DNA of 64,000 nt from Trichosporon coremiiforme (Eukaryota > Basidiomycota > Tremellomycetes > Trichosporonales > Trichosporonaceae): positions 1,054,001-1,118,000 of the forward strand of contig BCJJ01000007.1 in assembly GCA_039545355.1 (NCBI GenBank), in the 5' to 3' direction. Under the pieces are notes generated by a model. The model was not told where the DNA came from, ran no database searches, and worked only from the letters and a program-made list of their open reading frames with translations. The position numbers were made by a program, and so were the translations under genes. This document shows positions 1-11,004 of this stretch, piece by piece. Every line of letters begins with the position of its first letter. The first letter of the stretch is position 1.

Positions 1-1089
1 TCCGCAGCGGACGGCGCCGCATTACGACCGTCCGCCTTGTCACCTTTTGGGCCATCCGACTTCTTAGAGGGGGCATCAAGGAGGGACTTGGGGGGTTCGA
101 CTATAGCCGATTGTATTTCTGCAAATTGGGGCCGATCGCTCGGCGCTTCGCCTTTGGCGCGAAGAGCAGCGTCCTCCTCGTAGATCTTGCGGAGGTGCTC
201 GTACTCCTGCTTGTCCTTCTCGGCTTGCTGGAGGTAAGGGCGCTTCTCGTCGTCCGAAAGGCCGCGCCATCGCTCGGCAGCGAGAACGCTCTGGCGAGTG
301 GTCTCGCTCTCTGCACCCCAGACCTGCCTCTTCAGGTCATCGTTCTCACGAATGCCCTTGAGGAAGAGGAAGTAGGCAGAAAGAGGCTTCTTAGGGGCGT
401 TCGGGTCCTTGATGTTACCCTTGCGAGACTTGCCTTCCTTACGCTGCTGCGTACGGAAAGCGTTCTCCGTCTTGATGTCCTCGGGAGTGAGGGTGGACTG
501 CCAGGCGGCAAGGTCCTTTTTGTACTGCTCCTTGCCCTCGGCGACCTTGCCGGCGTAATACCGTCTTCGCTCGTCGGTGAGGTTGGCGTAGGCGATACCG
601 GCGTCCTTGGCGATCTGGGCGACGTTGAGCTTGGGGTGGATCGGGGTGCCACCGGGGGTGGTGCCAGCCTCGGCAGCAGCGGCAGCCTTGGCCTTGTTGA
701 GCTCGTCGGTGAAGAAGAGCTGCCAAGCAGAGGGAGCCTGACGAGGAGGGCGAAGGTGGGACTTGGTAGGGGCCTTGGGGGCGGGCTTCTCCTCCTCCTT
801 CTTGCTCTTCTTCGACGGCTTGGACTTGGACTCCGTCTTGCCTTCGCCCTCATCCGCAGACGACTCGGATGGCCGCTTGCCCAGGACTTGCTCCGAAGGC
901 TCGGCGGTAGCAGGAGGAGCGGCGGCAGCGGCAGCGGCGGCGGCAGCATCCTTCTTCTTAGACTTCTTGGCGGGGGCAGCCGGGGCCGGGGCGGCAGCCG
1001 CGGCAGGTGCAGCCGCAGACGCAGCGGGGGCGGCGTTGGCATTAGCCTGGGTGGTGGCAGGCACCTGTTGCTGCTGCTGCTGAGCGGGC

Positions 1090-1127
<38 letters not shown>

Positions 1128-2396
1128 CTGCTGGCCCTGGTGAGGACCAGGAGGGTAGTAGCCGGGGGCGCCGTTCCACTGGTTCCAAGCGCCGTACTGG
1201 CCGGGAGGGAGCTGGCCACCCATCTGGGGGACGGGCTGCGGCGGAGGAGGGAAGGGGTGGTGGTTACCGTAACCTTGCCACGGGCTCACGACAGACTGCT
1301 GCTGGTTGGAGCTGTTGCTGCCCTGGGTGCGGGCAGACTGGCCGGCGCCAGAACCGCTGCCACTCGTCTGCTGAGACGGCTGCTGTTGCTGCCACTGGTT
1401 CGAGCCCTGGCGCGACTGGTCCCAGTTGGGGTAGCCCTGCTGGCCGGCAGCAGAGCTGTAGTCGAAAGCAGAGCCAGCGCCAGTTCGCGAAGACTGCTGA
1501 GACTGGTCGTTGTTGCCACCAGATCCGCTCGCAGCGGCAGCGCCAGCGGTCATCGAGCCAGACGAGCTCTGGCGACCCTGGACGGGAGCCTGAGTGAAGC
1601 CGCTGGATGGCTGGCTGTAGTGCTGCTGCCACTGGCTGTTGGCGCTACCCTGGTGGTGGCCACTGTGCTGCTGGTCGTAGTACGAGCCATAGTAACCACC
1701 GCTACCGTACTGCTGGCTCTGGCCAGAGCCGACGCCCTGGCTGGAGTGACCACCGCTCAGCACACTGGATGTTTGCTGGTAGGGCGACTGACGCGTCAGT
1801 AAAAGTCCTGACCTCACTGGTGGAGGAAGGCAGGTCCGACGCGTTGTTGTACGTAACGAGACCAAACAACCGGAGACGCGTAAACAACGCGTCAGAGCAG
1901 GCTGCATCCTTCCTCGCAACCGCATCCACTCACCTTGGGGTTGGATGTCCGTCGGGAGCCTGATGGCATTGACGGGGAAGTCGTGTTGTAGAGGTTACTG
2001 GGCGTGTGAGCGGGGATCGGCGCGACAATCGGCATCCGGAACAAAGCCGGATGGATGACTATCAATACTCACCTCATGTTACCACCGTAGTTGTAGCCGG
2101 TACCGACGTTGGCGAAGCCAGCGGCCTGCTGGTACGCCGCGTACTGGTCATCGGAGGTCGCGCCTCCAGCCCCGGTCGCGTACGACCGGGGATTTGTTGG
2201 ATCGCGCTGATGGGAACCGGTGTTCGAATACATGGGAGTCTGTGGATGGCGTCAGCGGATTGTCATGGCGCAAACGCGCTGCAGACGCGCATCCACGACA
2301 GTGGATGCATCCAAATGGCGTTAAATGACTTACATTACTCCAAGGCTGCGCCAGGTGTCCTGGATGAGCAGCTGTAGCAGTTGAAGAGTTCTGCAT
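1..2396 (-). CDS. Tandem HMG-box protein with Gln-rich N-terminus (C-terminus outside window)
   Basis: Exons read 2396-2334, 2239-2073, 1997-1934 and 1787 to beyond position 1; all junctions keep frame and give about 693 codons in the window. The first 340 residues are rich in Q, S, G, Y and P and include a long poly-Q run (about residues 315-340). A K/S/A-rich stretch follows, then two HMG boxes: a diverged one near residues 442-520 (PRQAPSAWQLFF) and a typical one near 556-630 (DPNAPKKPLSAYFLF, later AAERWRGLSDDEKRPY). HMG boxes bend DNA, so a chromatin or transcription role is likely, probably nuclear. The start is the first ATG after a stop in that frame; an earlier non-coding exon cannot be excluded. 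The 3' end and stop lie outside the window. I cannot name an orthologue; the tandem-box layout resembles fungal HMG/NHP-type proteins. Confidence 0.85.
1065..1131 (-). repeat. CAG/CAA repeat coding for poly-glutamine
   Basis: Nearly uninterrupted CAG and CAA codons on the minus strand inside the HMG-box gene. It encodes a poly-Q run of roughly 20 residues with one short interruption (PA). CAA interruptions are frequent, which usually slows length change. Confidence 0.9.
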
Positions 2397-3121
2397 GAGA
2401 GCGGGTCGCCTGTGACCACTGATAGGGGGCGGACCAAAAAGTGGGCCGAGGTCACATGACAGATGGGAATCGGGTTAGTAATCCGTGGGGTTCGGATTGG
2501 TGTTTGGGTGGATAGACGCCGTGTTTGGTATGCATGGCGGAGCAGAGTGGAACCAGGCAGTGGATGGATGCACGGAGGAGCAGATCATGCAGCGCAAGAG
2601 GTGGATGCAGTGAGGGATCACGAAAGGAGAAGGACGGATGTCAGCATTCGTTGCAGAAAGAAGGAAGGGGAAGAAACGCCCACGTCCAGGTGCGGATGAT
2701 GGGTGTGTGCTGGGAACTCACCGCTCGCTCAAGGATCCGAGACTTGATAAGAGTTATCTGAGACTACGAGAGGGAGGATGCTAAGCACAGCGGCGCGTGT
2801 CGCGGATGCTTTGCGATAGCGATAAGCTGTTGTTTGGTTCCAGGACGTATGGATGGGTCTTGGAGGAAGGGACCGAGAACCGAGGGGGTGCTGGTGTGGT
2901 GCGTGGTTACGTGCAGCTGGGCAGGATCAGACAGGGCGACGATTGATGCTGTCTGTACCTAATCGCTGTCCTGTGTCCTGCGTTGGATGCGGGGTAGAGG
3001 GTGCGAGGAGGAAGGGGCGGCAGTAACGCGGCGGCGGCGGGCGGAGAAGCCAAGCAGCAGCAGCAGCAGCGGCAGAGGAGGGAGGGGAGGTGTCTACTGA
3101 AAGAGATAGTGTTCTCGTGCA

Positions 3122-3157
3122 GGGAGGGGGAGGAGGGACGGAGGGGGGGGGAGGGGA
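3122..3157 (+). other. G-run cluster, potential G-quadruplex
   Basis: Five runs of three or more G separated by one to three bases fall within 36 bases. The sequence meets the usual G-quadruplex pattern. It lies about 730 bases upstream of the HMG-box start, with the G-rich strand being the template strand for that gene. Confidence 0.5.
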
Positions 3158-4744
3158 GCAGACAGCGGCCGGCCGGTATGGGCACGCAGTCAGTGTGGTG
3201 TGGGAGGAAGGGAAGAGGAGAACGGCGGCGGTCCAACCAAGCCTATGGCAAGGGAGAGAGGGGCCAGAGGGGAGGGCAGGTGTGTGAGGGTTCGAGGAGA
3301 GAGAGGGCGTGGGCGTAGGCGCAGGCGTAGGCTTGTGGATGTGTTGCACCAAGCCAGTACCAAGGCCAAGGGAAGGACGAGGGCTTAGGTCAAACTAAGA
3401 CCACGTTGTGCAAGGTAAGGAGAGGGATGAGGGGGATGTGCCGTGTGTGGGACCTAGACCTAGTCGGCGGCGGCGGAGGAGGATGACTACAGAGGGCAGA
3501 CGCTGTCAGAGCAGACGAGCTGAATGGGTAGTCGATGTGGGTGGAAGTGTAAAAGGGGAGGAAAAGGAAAGGGAGGCGAGGGGAAAGGGCGATGGGACGG
3601 GCGACGGGGCTGTGTGGGCTGTGGGGAACAGCCGGGCGGCGGGGCGGGCGGCGAAATCGGAAGGGCAGGTTCGCGGCAGGTTCACCCAGGACCGCTAGGA
3701 CAGGCAACTGGGTCCCAGAGTCACAGGTAGGGGACCTCCTGGAGCTACGCTGGCGCAGGTCAAACGGGGGCTTAGGCTTCTCTGCTTAGAGCGGCCGTCT
3801 GTTTGGCTGGCTGGGAGGGGATAAGGGGGAGACCGGGGGGAAGGGGGCCTGGGGGCTCAGAAGCAAGCACTAAGTAAGAGCTATGGGCGGTGGGCGGCTC
3901 GGCTGCGCTTTGTGTTTACTCGTCCCAGGGGACAAGGTGTAAGGTGCAAGGCTACGGGGTCCGGGGCGTATGGGCGCCCACGGCTCACTGGCTTACAGGC
4001 TACGGAGGGCAGCAGCAAGGGGAGGGGCGACGTAACGAGGGGCGCGGGGCGTGGTGCTCTCTGGCTCTGGCTTCTTCCCCTCTGACAATCCGAGCAGCAG
4101 GAGCAGACAATGACTGGCAATCCTCGTCTCCCTCCGCAGCGCGACGTCGTTTTTGGTTAATTGGGTGCTTTCGCTTCTCGCTGGTACCCAGGGTATGCTT
4201 CTGCCTCCGCTTGGCTCCTCTAGCACTCCAGAGTACTTGAGCCGCGGAGACTCAGACGCGCCACGCAAACTTTGCCAATCCACCGCCCCTTAACGAACTG
4301 CCTGGATTCGATTGTTTTCACATTCGTCCCGCGCCCCGTGCGCCCTGATTCGCCCGTAGGATCACAGGATCAGCACTAGCGCTGATCCACTGATCCTGGC
4401 TCAAGCCCAGGTTCCAGGTCGAGTCGCTCACTCAGGATCACCTGGATCACTACTCGGTGATTTCCTGGCCCTCTCGGTATTACAGTCAGTGGCAAAATGA
4501 CGTATGCTTGCACGTGGTCAGTCGTCCGTTCGGCGAGCCGATCATGTGACCGGGGTGCCTGGAGGCGTCTTGAGATCCTGGCAGACCTCCACCTCTGTGG
4601 GTCACGCTTCGAAGATTTCGACGGCCGCGAGCGACAGACTTGCGAGTGATCGATCGAGGCATCCTCGAGCTGCAACTCATTCCTCACCTTGATCCCTTGA
4701 CGCGTGCCGCCCATATCACTTGCGACACCTCAGACACCGACACA

Positions 4745-4879
4745 NNNNNNNNNNNNNNNNNNNNNNNNNNNNNNNNNNNNNNNNNNNNNNNNNNNNNNNN
4801 NNNNNNNNNNNNNNNNNNNNNNNNNNNNNNNNNNNNNNNNNNNNNNNNNNNNNNNNNNNNNNNNNNNNNNNNNNNNNNN
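4745..4879. other. Assembly gap (135 N)
   Basis: A run of N, immediately followed by a run of twelve C. The gap ends about 40 bases before the JIP5 start codon, so part of its leader or promoter is missing. Confidence 0.99.
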
Positions 4880-4921
4880 CCCCCCCCCCCCACTTTCACT
4901 GATCTTGACGCTCTCGGAACC

Positions 4922-7048
4922 ATGCCCGACATCAAACTACGGAATCAACCGTTCGACCTCGTCTTCCACCCGAACGAGCCGGTCGTGTACGGTTCGCTGC
5001 TGACCGGCGAGGTCAAGGCCTGGAAATATGATGACGCTACCGGTGAGACGACCAAGCTGTGGAGCGTGCGACCGACGAAGAAGACTGCGCGAGCGCTGGC
5101 GGTCGAGGAAGACGGAAAGGCGATGTGGATGGGAGGGAAGAGCGGCGTGTTATGGTGAGTGTAGCTCTGAGCGATGGGGTGAGGGGCAATGGAGAAGAGC
5201 AGTTGTGGGGTCTGGGAGCGTATTGTGATGTGAAGAAGGGAGGCGAGAACGGACGTCGAGGTGGAAGGCAGCGTACGTCTTATATCAGACGAGGAGGGCA
5301 CTGGTTCGAGTGCCAGATGCCCCCGACCTATGGGCGGCACCCAGGCGTGGTCATGCGTGCAGCAGAGGGGCGGAAGGTGCAAGACGTGAGGAGGACCGGA
5401 AGGGCAAGGACGGGACGGGCAGGAGGAAGGGGCAAGAGAGACGGCGACGGGCTGTGGCCCAGTGGGCTGTGGGCTGTGGGCTGTGGTCTGGGCTGCGGGC
5501 GTTGGGCGAGGTGCAGTGCATCTGCATCCTTTCGATGTGCCGCGTTGTTGTGTGCGAAGCATGGAGTGTCCTGCGATCCTGCATTTGTGCATGCCTTGAT
5601 TGCCTGCGTACCTGCATCCTGCGTACTGTCGTGCGTCCGGGGTCGAGGAACAAGGGGGCCAGCAGCGACTCAGGCCCGCGCCGCAACCTCACACCCCTCT
5701 GGTCTTGGCTGGATTCATTCAGCCGGCAGCCCTTGGGATCGTGTGCATCGTGTGGTCTGGAGGTGACCCAGTGACCGCCGCCCGTGGCTTTGATACAGAC
5801 CCCGCTGATCTTACTGGTTTCCTGGTGCTAACGTGCAGCCGAATGGACGCCACCATGGGCACAGTCCTGCGCGAGCATGAACAGGCACACGAGTGAGTCC
5901 TCACAGACACGGCACACCTTCCTTCCTGGGATCCGGTTCAGCCCTGGAACTGCCCAGAGCCCGGCCTGACACATCACTGCAGCTCCCCCGTCAACCGCAT
6001 CATCTGCGTCAACGAGTCCTTGACCGCTTCAGGCGACGACGAGGGTGTCATCAAGGTGCGTATGCGCTGCGTGCCTTCTGAAACCGCCCACTCTTTCACG
6101 AGCCTCTATTCATTCCTGGCACGACAGCCCACGACCATTCATTCAAACGCCTTTTGGCACTGAGCTTCTCTCTCTCCCTGACCATCCAATTCCACCACTG
6201 ACGAGATCGTGACCATGCTGACCAGCAGTTCTGGGACCCGCGGTCACCGGAATGCGTGCGCGAGTACAGGCAGCACTTCGACTACATTTCTGGCTTCACT
6301 TACTTCGACGACAAGCGACAGCTGGTGACGACGTCGGGCGATGGCTTCCTGTCCGTGATCGACATCCGGTCGAAAAAGAAGGAGCCGCTGCACATGTCGG
6401 ACGACCAGGAGGACGAGCTTCTGTCAATCTGCCAGATCAAGGGCGGACAGCGTTTCGTCGTCGGCAGCGGTCTTGGCACCGTCAGCGTTTGGGACCGCAA
6501 GATGGGCTTTGGCGACAGCGTCGACCGCATCGTCGGCCACCCGGCGAGTGTCGACGCCGTCGTCGCGCTCACGGACGACATCATCGCCACCGGCTCCGAG
6601 GACGGCATGGTCCGCGTCCTCCAGATCCAGCCCAACAGCTTCCGTAAGCTTCGTCTCTTCCGGATCCAGCTAACAAACAGTTGGTGTCATTGCTACGCAC
6701 GACGAGTACCCGATCGAGCGCCTGGCGCTGGACAGGAACAAGAAGTGGCTTGGCTCGGTCTCGCACGACGAGTGCATCAAGCTCACCGACGTCGAGAACA
6801 TCTTTGAGGATGCTGAAGACGATGAGGGCGCTGAGCGTGCTGACGAGGGGGAGGACATTGAGATGGGTGCCGAGAAGGAGGGTAGCGATGACGAGGACTC
6901 GGACGAGGAGGGCGAGGACGAGGAGATGGCTGAGGACTCGGATGACAGCGACGCGCCCCGCCAGAAGAAGAATAAGAAGAACCCGATGGGCGACTTTGGT
7001 CGCTCGGCGCGCGAAGACGACAACGCAGGCTTCTTCGATGACCTCTAG
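4922..7048 (+). CDS. JIP5: WD-repeat protein JIP5 (WDR55-like)
   Basis: Five exons: 4922-5154, 5839-5892, 5983-6055, 6229-6643 and 6681-7048, giving 380 residues. The N-terminus MPDIKLRNQPFDLVFHP, the block FWDPRSPECVREYRQHFDYI, the SGDGFLSVIDIRS block and a Glu/Asp-rich tail ending FFDDL follow the fungal JIP5 pattern as I know it from Cryptococcus-type proteins. JIP5/WDR55 is a nucleolar WD40 protein tied to large-subunit rRNA maturation. Repeats cover roughly residues 1-300; the tail (about 310-350) is acidic. Introns 2 to 4 are 90, 173 and 37 nt, whereas intron 1 is 684 nt, very long for this genome. The gene ends 150 bases from the stop of LCP5, which converges on it. Confidence 0.93.
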
Positions 7049-7198
7049 CCTAAGTTCGTTCACCTCCCATCGCATTACACCTCTGCTCACTCAATCTCAA
7101 CCATCTCATCCACTTCACATTCGGTCTACCGTGTTCCTCATTCATAGATGCTAGACGCCCATGCATATTGTACAACAGTGTGAAGTCTAAATGCCCCT

Positions 7199-8371
7199 CT
7201 ACTTGGTGGGCAGTCCAATCGCCCTCCTCTTCTTCTTGACGTCCTTCTCGAACCTGCTCTTCTTGGCCTTGCCGTTCCTCTCCTTGCCACCCGCCGTCTT
7301 GGCGCGCTTCGTGATTCCCTCCCTCTTTCCGAACCGGTCCCCGGCTCCGTCCCAAGCACTGCTGCCCCCGTCTCCAAGGACACCCTCGAGCTCGGCCTCG
7401 AGGCCGTTCCGCCTCCTGTTCCTGACACCGCCGACACCGAAACCAAGCGCGAGAGCCTCCTCGTCCTCGCGACGGCGCTTCGCCTCGCGCTTGCTCGTGA
7501 CGAGACGGGTCATGTTCTCCTCTTCGAACTCGGCGATGCGCTGGAGCTCGGCCGCGCGGCGCGCCGACGCACTGTTCGTGTGCGCGCCCGCCTGCACGGG
7601 GCGCGTAGAAAGACCAGACGTAGTCTGCACGGCGGGGGCGCCGGCCAAGCTCTGCGCAAACTCGGACAGGAGCGCGGGGGCACGGCGCTCGCGCACCTTC
7701 TTCTCCCCCTCTTCGTTGTAGGGCATGGCGGCGACACGGGGGGGCTTGTACACGCCCCCGTCGCCTTCTTCCTCGGAATCGTCGTTGCGGCGAGACTTCT
7801 TCGGCTTGGCCGCTTCGGCAGCCTCGGAACGCGCATTGGCCAGCATCGCGGCGGCGTTGGGGCGGAAGGACAGCATGTCGTCCTCGCCCACCTCAGTTGC
7901 CTTCTCGGGCTTCTTCTCCGCGGCTTCGGCGAGGCCGACGAGCTTCTTCACCTGGTACTCGAGCTTGCCCTCCATGGAGCGGACCTTGTCCATGACGTCG
8001 TGGCAGAGGGCGAGCTCACCGGCCAGCTCGTCTTCGACCTCGCCTGTGCGCTCGCGGATCGTGCCCGCATTGAAAGGGGTGGAGAGAGCGGCACTGGCGC
8101 CCGCGTTGGGGGTGTCGGACTTGGCGCAGGTCAGGCGAAGACCGACGAGCTGAACGAGGTGCTGCAGCGACGCAAGCAGGAGCTGGGGACGAACCAGCAG
8201 AAGGGAGATTCCCTTCTCAAAGTCGAGAGAGGGGTCAGCCTTCTTCGCCTTCTTCAGCAGAGGCGCAGCAGAGGACGTCGTGGCGTCAACGGCAGTCTGG
8301 AGCGTGCCGAGGAGCTTGAGGATCTCCTCACTCGATGGCGGTTCGGGGGTGCTTTCGTTCGAGTGCGACAT
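7199..8371 (-). CDS. LCP5: U3 snoRNP protein LCP5 / neuroguidin (Sas10/Utp3/C1D family)
   Basis: A single exon of 390 residues read from the ATG at 8371. Another in-frame ATG lies 45 bases upstream, but MSHSNESTPEPPSSEEILKL has the sense of a family start, and the bases just before it (ACACAG) look like a splice acceptor in the leader. The N-terminal helical part (about residues 15-85, with LLLVRPQLLLASLQHLVQLV) fits the Sas10/Utp3/C1D domain. The middle YKPPRVAAMPYNEE and the basic C-terminus (KKSRFEKDVKKKRRAIG) are typical of Lcp5/NGDN. Lcp5 belongs to the small-subunit processome and acts in 18S rRNA processing in the nucleolus. Converges with JIP5, another ribosome-biogenesis gene. Confidence 0.88.
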   Translation of the reverse strand: MSHSNESTPEPPSSEEILKLLGTLQTAVDATTSSAAPLLKKAKKADPSLDFEKGISLLLVRPQLLLASLQHLVQLVGLRLTCAKSDTPNAGASAALSTPFNAGTIRERTGEVEDELAGELALCHDVMDKVRSMEGKLEYQVKKLVGLAEAAEKKPEKATEVGEDDMLSFRPNAAAMLANARSEAAEAAKPKKSRRNDDSEEEGDGGVYKPPRVAAMPYNEEGEKKVRERRAPALLSEFAQSLAGAPAVQTTSGLSTRPVQAGAHTNSASARRAAELQRIAEFEEENMTRLVTSKREAKRRREDEEALALGFGVGGVRNRRRNGLEAELEGVLGDGGSSAWDGAGDRFGKREGITKRAKTAGGKERNGKAKKSRFEKDVKKKRRAIGLPTK

Positions 8372-9126
8372 CTGTGTGTCAGTTCCTTGCACAACAAGCC
8401 AACCTGTGGGAGGCATGGAGATACCCCTCAGTCACGAGTTTTCTAGGCTCGCTCCGCCCTCCTAAGGCGGATAGGCGTTGTAATCATTATTCAGTGCCCA
8501 GTGCGGAAACATCATCGGGGAGCAGTGTGTAGCTGGGGATGCCGTGCTCGCCGTGAACCAGCCATGCTGGGGCGGAGCGACGGACATCCTCCCTTCCTTT
8601 GAGTCGCGGGTGCAGGAACGCGCACTCACCGTTGTGGTAGCTGCTCTGGATGCAGCGAGTGTGTTGTTGTCAAGCCCGCCGTCGCCGAGCACAAATCTGA
8701 GGAGCAGGTGTGGGAGACGGCGGTGCCTCCACTCCAAAAAATTGCTTCCGCCGTGCTTCTTCTGGCTCGCGCGAGCGTTTCATGACGGCAAATGCTGAGG
8801 CTTGTTCTTCGTGTGAATTGTTTAAATCTGGGGTATGCTTTCGCTTTTCTGCACTGTGGACTGTCATGTTGAGAGGAGGTTGCAGAAGCACTCATGTTCA
8901 AACCGCAAGATACTGGTCGCTGCGTCGCTTCGGTGGCGACTCGACCGCCGCTTCGATCACCCCGCTCAAGCCCACACCCCCCGCGGCATCAGCGGCACGC
9001 CACACCCGGTCCAATCACGTGAACCTCCACCCCACCTCCACCGGCTACCGGTCCAGGCGAGGTGTCATCGGTCATCGAGAACGACTTTCGACGAGCTTCG
9101 CGTCCTTTGCTACACACTCCAAAACC
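8372..9126. promoter_or_regulatory. Divergent promoter region between LCP5 and Ap4A phosphorylase
   Basis: No gene recognised. The region is bounded by two start codons on opposite strands and must carry both promoters. An A/T-richer block near 8810-8830 stands out from the GC-rich surroundings. Open frames that cross it are antisense or out of frame with the real genes. Confidence 0.6.
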
Positions 9127-10698
9127 ATGGCCGAACCGACAAACCCGACCTCGCCTGATCAGATCCTCGCCGACGTCCCCGGAAAGTGGCAGAACGCGAA
9201 GGAGAGCGGAGAGCTGCTCTTCTTCCCCTCCACTGAGCGTATCGTCCCGGGCGACTTTCCGGTGAGTGTGGTTCGGGGGCTGCGAGCAGAGCGAAGTGAT
9301 GGCCGCGGCGCAAGTGATGGCCTTGGAGGAAGTACCACGTGCATTGCTCCGTTTATACTCGTGTATAGCGGACAGAATCAAGCTAGGTCACGTTCTAGCT
9401 CAGCTGACAGACCAGTTCCAGATCCGGCTGTGCCCCGCGCTCGCGCAGAAGCCGATGGGCAATGTCGACAAGGACAGACCGAAGGACGACAAGCCGAAGA
9501 CTTCCCCGTTCCAGCCGCCGTACATTCCCGACCTGTATGTCGGGAGTCTCCAGGGCGTTGACGGCGAGAAGAACATGTCCGTGCTGGTGAGTGCGCACTC
9601 CCTTTCCCAACAACTAGACCACAGGACGCTGTCATCACCACATCTCTGATCCGCGGGCGAGCTCTGAGTTGATCGATCAAAGCTGACACCCAGCTGAACA
9701 AGTTCTCGGTCGCGCCGCACCACTTCCTCCTCTGTCCCGTAGAGGACGAGCCGCAGTCCCTGCCCCCGACGCCGCCCGAGCTTGCGCGCGTGTACTCCCT
9801 CGTCCAGGCGGACAGGAAACGCGGCAAGAGCCTGCTGGCCTTCTACAACGGCGGTCCCGGCGCCGGAGCGAGCCAGAAGTGGCGCCACGTCCAGTTCACG
9901 GAGGGCGATGCGCCGGTCGAGAGCTGGGTTAGGAATGTGACGTTTGAGCGGAAGGGTGAGTCCGACGAGCGGTCGAGCGGCCAAGCGTAGCGAGGCTACG
10001 CGCTACGCAGTCCACGAAGACCGTGCCTACAGTGCAGACTACGCTGCAGTGACAAGGGACCACAGCTACATTGCACACGAGCTGCAGCTGACAGCAGACC
10101 GCGCAATTGTGCACCCCGACCTGCCGTACTTGCACATCATCCATCCCCTCCCCGACTGTCCCTACCCGCCGACACCGGACCAGCTGACTGAGCTGGCGGA
10201 CAAGCTCGCCCCTGTCCTGATGCGTTCGCTGGACCTCGCCTTTGACGCGCTCCGTCGTGCCGGGCTCGATAGGAGCCAAGGCTGGAACCTGCTCATGACT
10301 GAGTAAGTCGAAGCGAGCCGCGAGCGAAGCGAGTGCGAGCGCTCGCTTCCTTGACCCCTTTTTTCAATCCCACCCGGGAGGACCCTTTCTTTCAGCTACG
10401 TGTGATTTGAGGTTAGCTGACAGCCAGACAACACCTGCACCTGATCCCCCGCTCTGCGCCCAGCTACGCCCTCCCGGGCTCGGGAGGAACGCTCGAGGTG
10501 AACGCGCTCGGGTACGCGGGCCAGCTCCTCGTCAGGTCCGAGGAGCAGTCTGCCGCCCTCGACGAGGTGGCCAAGCAGCCTGAAGGCCTGATGGGCATTC
10601 TCCTGAAGTGCGGTCTGGACCGCAAGTATGGCGAGGAGGCCCTCACGCAGGACGCGACGCAGCATGGAGGGGCTGGCTCGGCGCTCGAGTTGCTGTAA
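9127..10698 (+). CDS. Diadenosine tetraphosphate (Ap4A) phosphorylase / ATP adenylyltransferase
   Basis: Exons 9127-9261, 9416-9586, 9694-9955, 10098-10302 and 10464-10698 join in frame to 335 residues, close to the roughly 320 usual for yeast Apa1/Apa2. The N-terminal domain carries FPSTERIV and QIRLCPALAQKP; NKFSVAPHHFLLCP precedes the active-site segment GPGAGASQKWRHVQF; the C-terminal domain has GWNLLMTE followed by the family-typical region around NALGYAGQLLV. Known reaction: phosphorolysis of Ap4A to ADP and ATP, which limits stress-related dinucleotides. The HIT-like motif H-x-H-x-Q reads W-x-H-x-Q here: the catalytic histidine is kept, the first is Trp. Most introns end in CTGAC close to the acceptor. 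Single copy in the window; APA1 versus APA2 cannot be decided. Confidence 0.88.
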
Positions 10699-11004
10699 GC
10701 TGTTGCTCTGGGGCTGGGGTTGACGCTCAGTGATGACGGTGGTGGCGAGAAGCCCAAGCTCTGAGTCCCGCCAGTCATCGATGCACTAAGATAAGAGATC
10801 GCGATCGTGGGACAGTGGGACAGATAGGGCTAGATGCATTTCTGGATGGTAGTCTATGTCCCTTGCGCATGTCGCGCTGTATGAGATCAGGGAATGGTGG
10901 TCGGGGGGTACAACAGATGATGGGTATCGTTTTCTCCAGACATGGTCTTCTCCTCCTTCTGCATTCTACTCTCCTCTTCACGTCTCGATAACCGAAGACA
11001 GGCA
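10699..11004. other. Convergent 3' region, Ap4A phosphorylase and STIMATE gene
   Basis: The two stop codons face each other over about 300 bases. I see only 3' untranslated sequence and no gene. Confidence 0.6.

Larger units (their letters stand above)
2397..4921. other. Long intergenic region between divergent HMG-box and JIP5 genes
   Basis: No convincing gene. The two flanking genes point away from each other, so this holds both promoters. The part from about 2990 to 3700 is strongly purine-rich on the plus strand (GGA and GGGA runs), which would be CT-rich in the sense of the HMG gene, as is common in fungal promoters and 5' leaders. An assembly gap sits near the JIP5 end. Short open frames here match no family I know and have low-complexity composition. 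Confidence 0.7.

Noticed and set aside
111..1802. A 563-codon plus-strand open frame rich in Leu/Arg/Gly
   Set aside because: It is the antisense of the spliced HMG-box gene; its Leu and Ala runs mirror the CAG repeats and no domain is present.
5285..5330. tRNA-like GGTTCGAGTGCC resembling a T-arm
   Set aside because: No matching acceptor stem, D-arm or anticodon arm could be drawn around it.
5059..5774. Frames of 154-235 codons between JIP5 exons 1 and 2
   Set aside because: They fall in the first intron of JIP5, whose flanking exons restore conserved family sequence, and show Trp/Cys/Gly-rich non-coding style.
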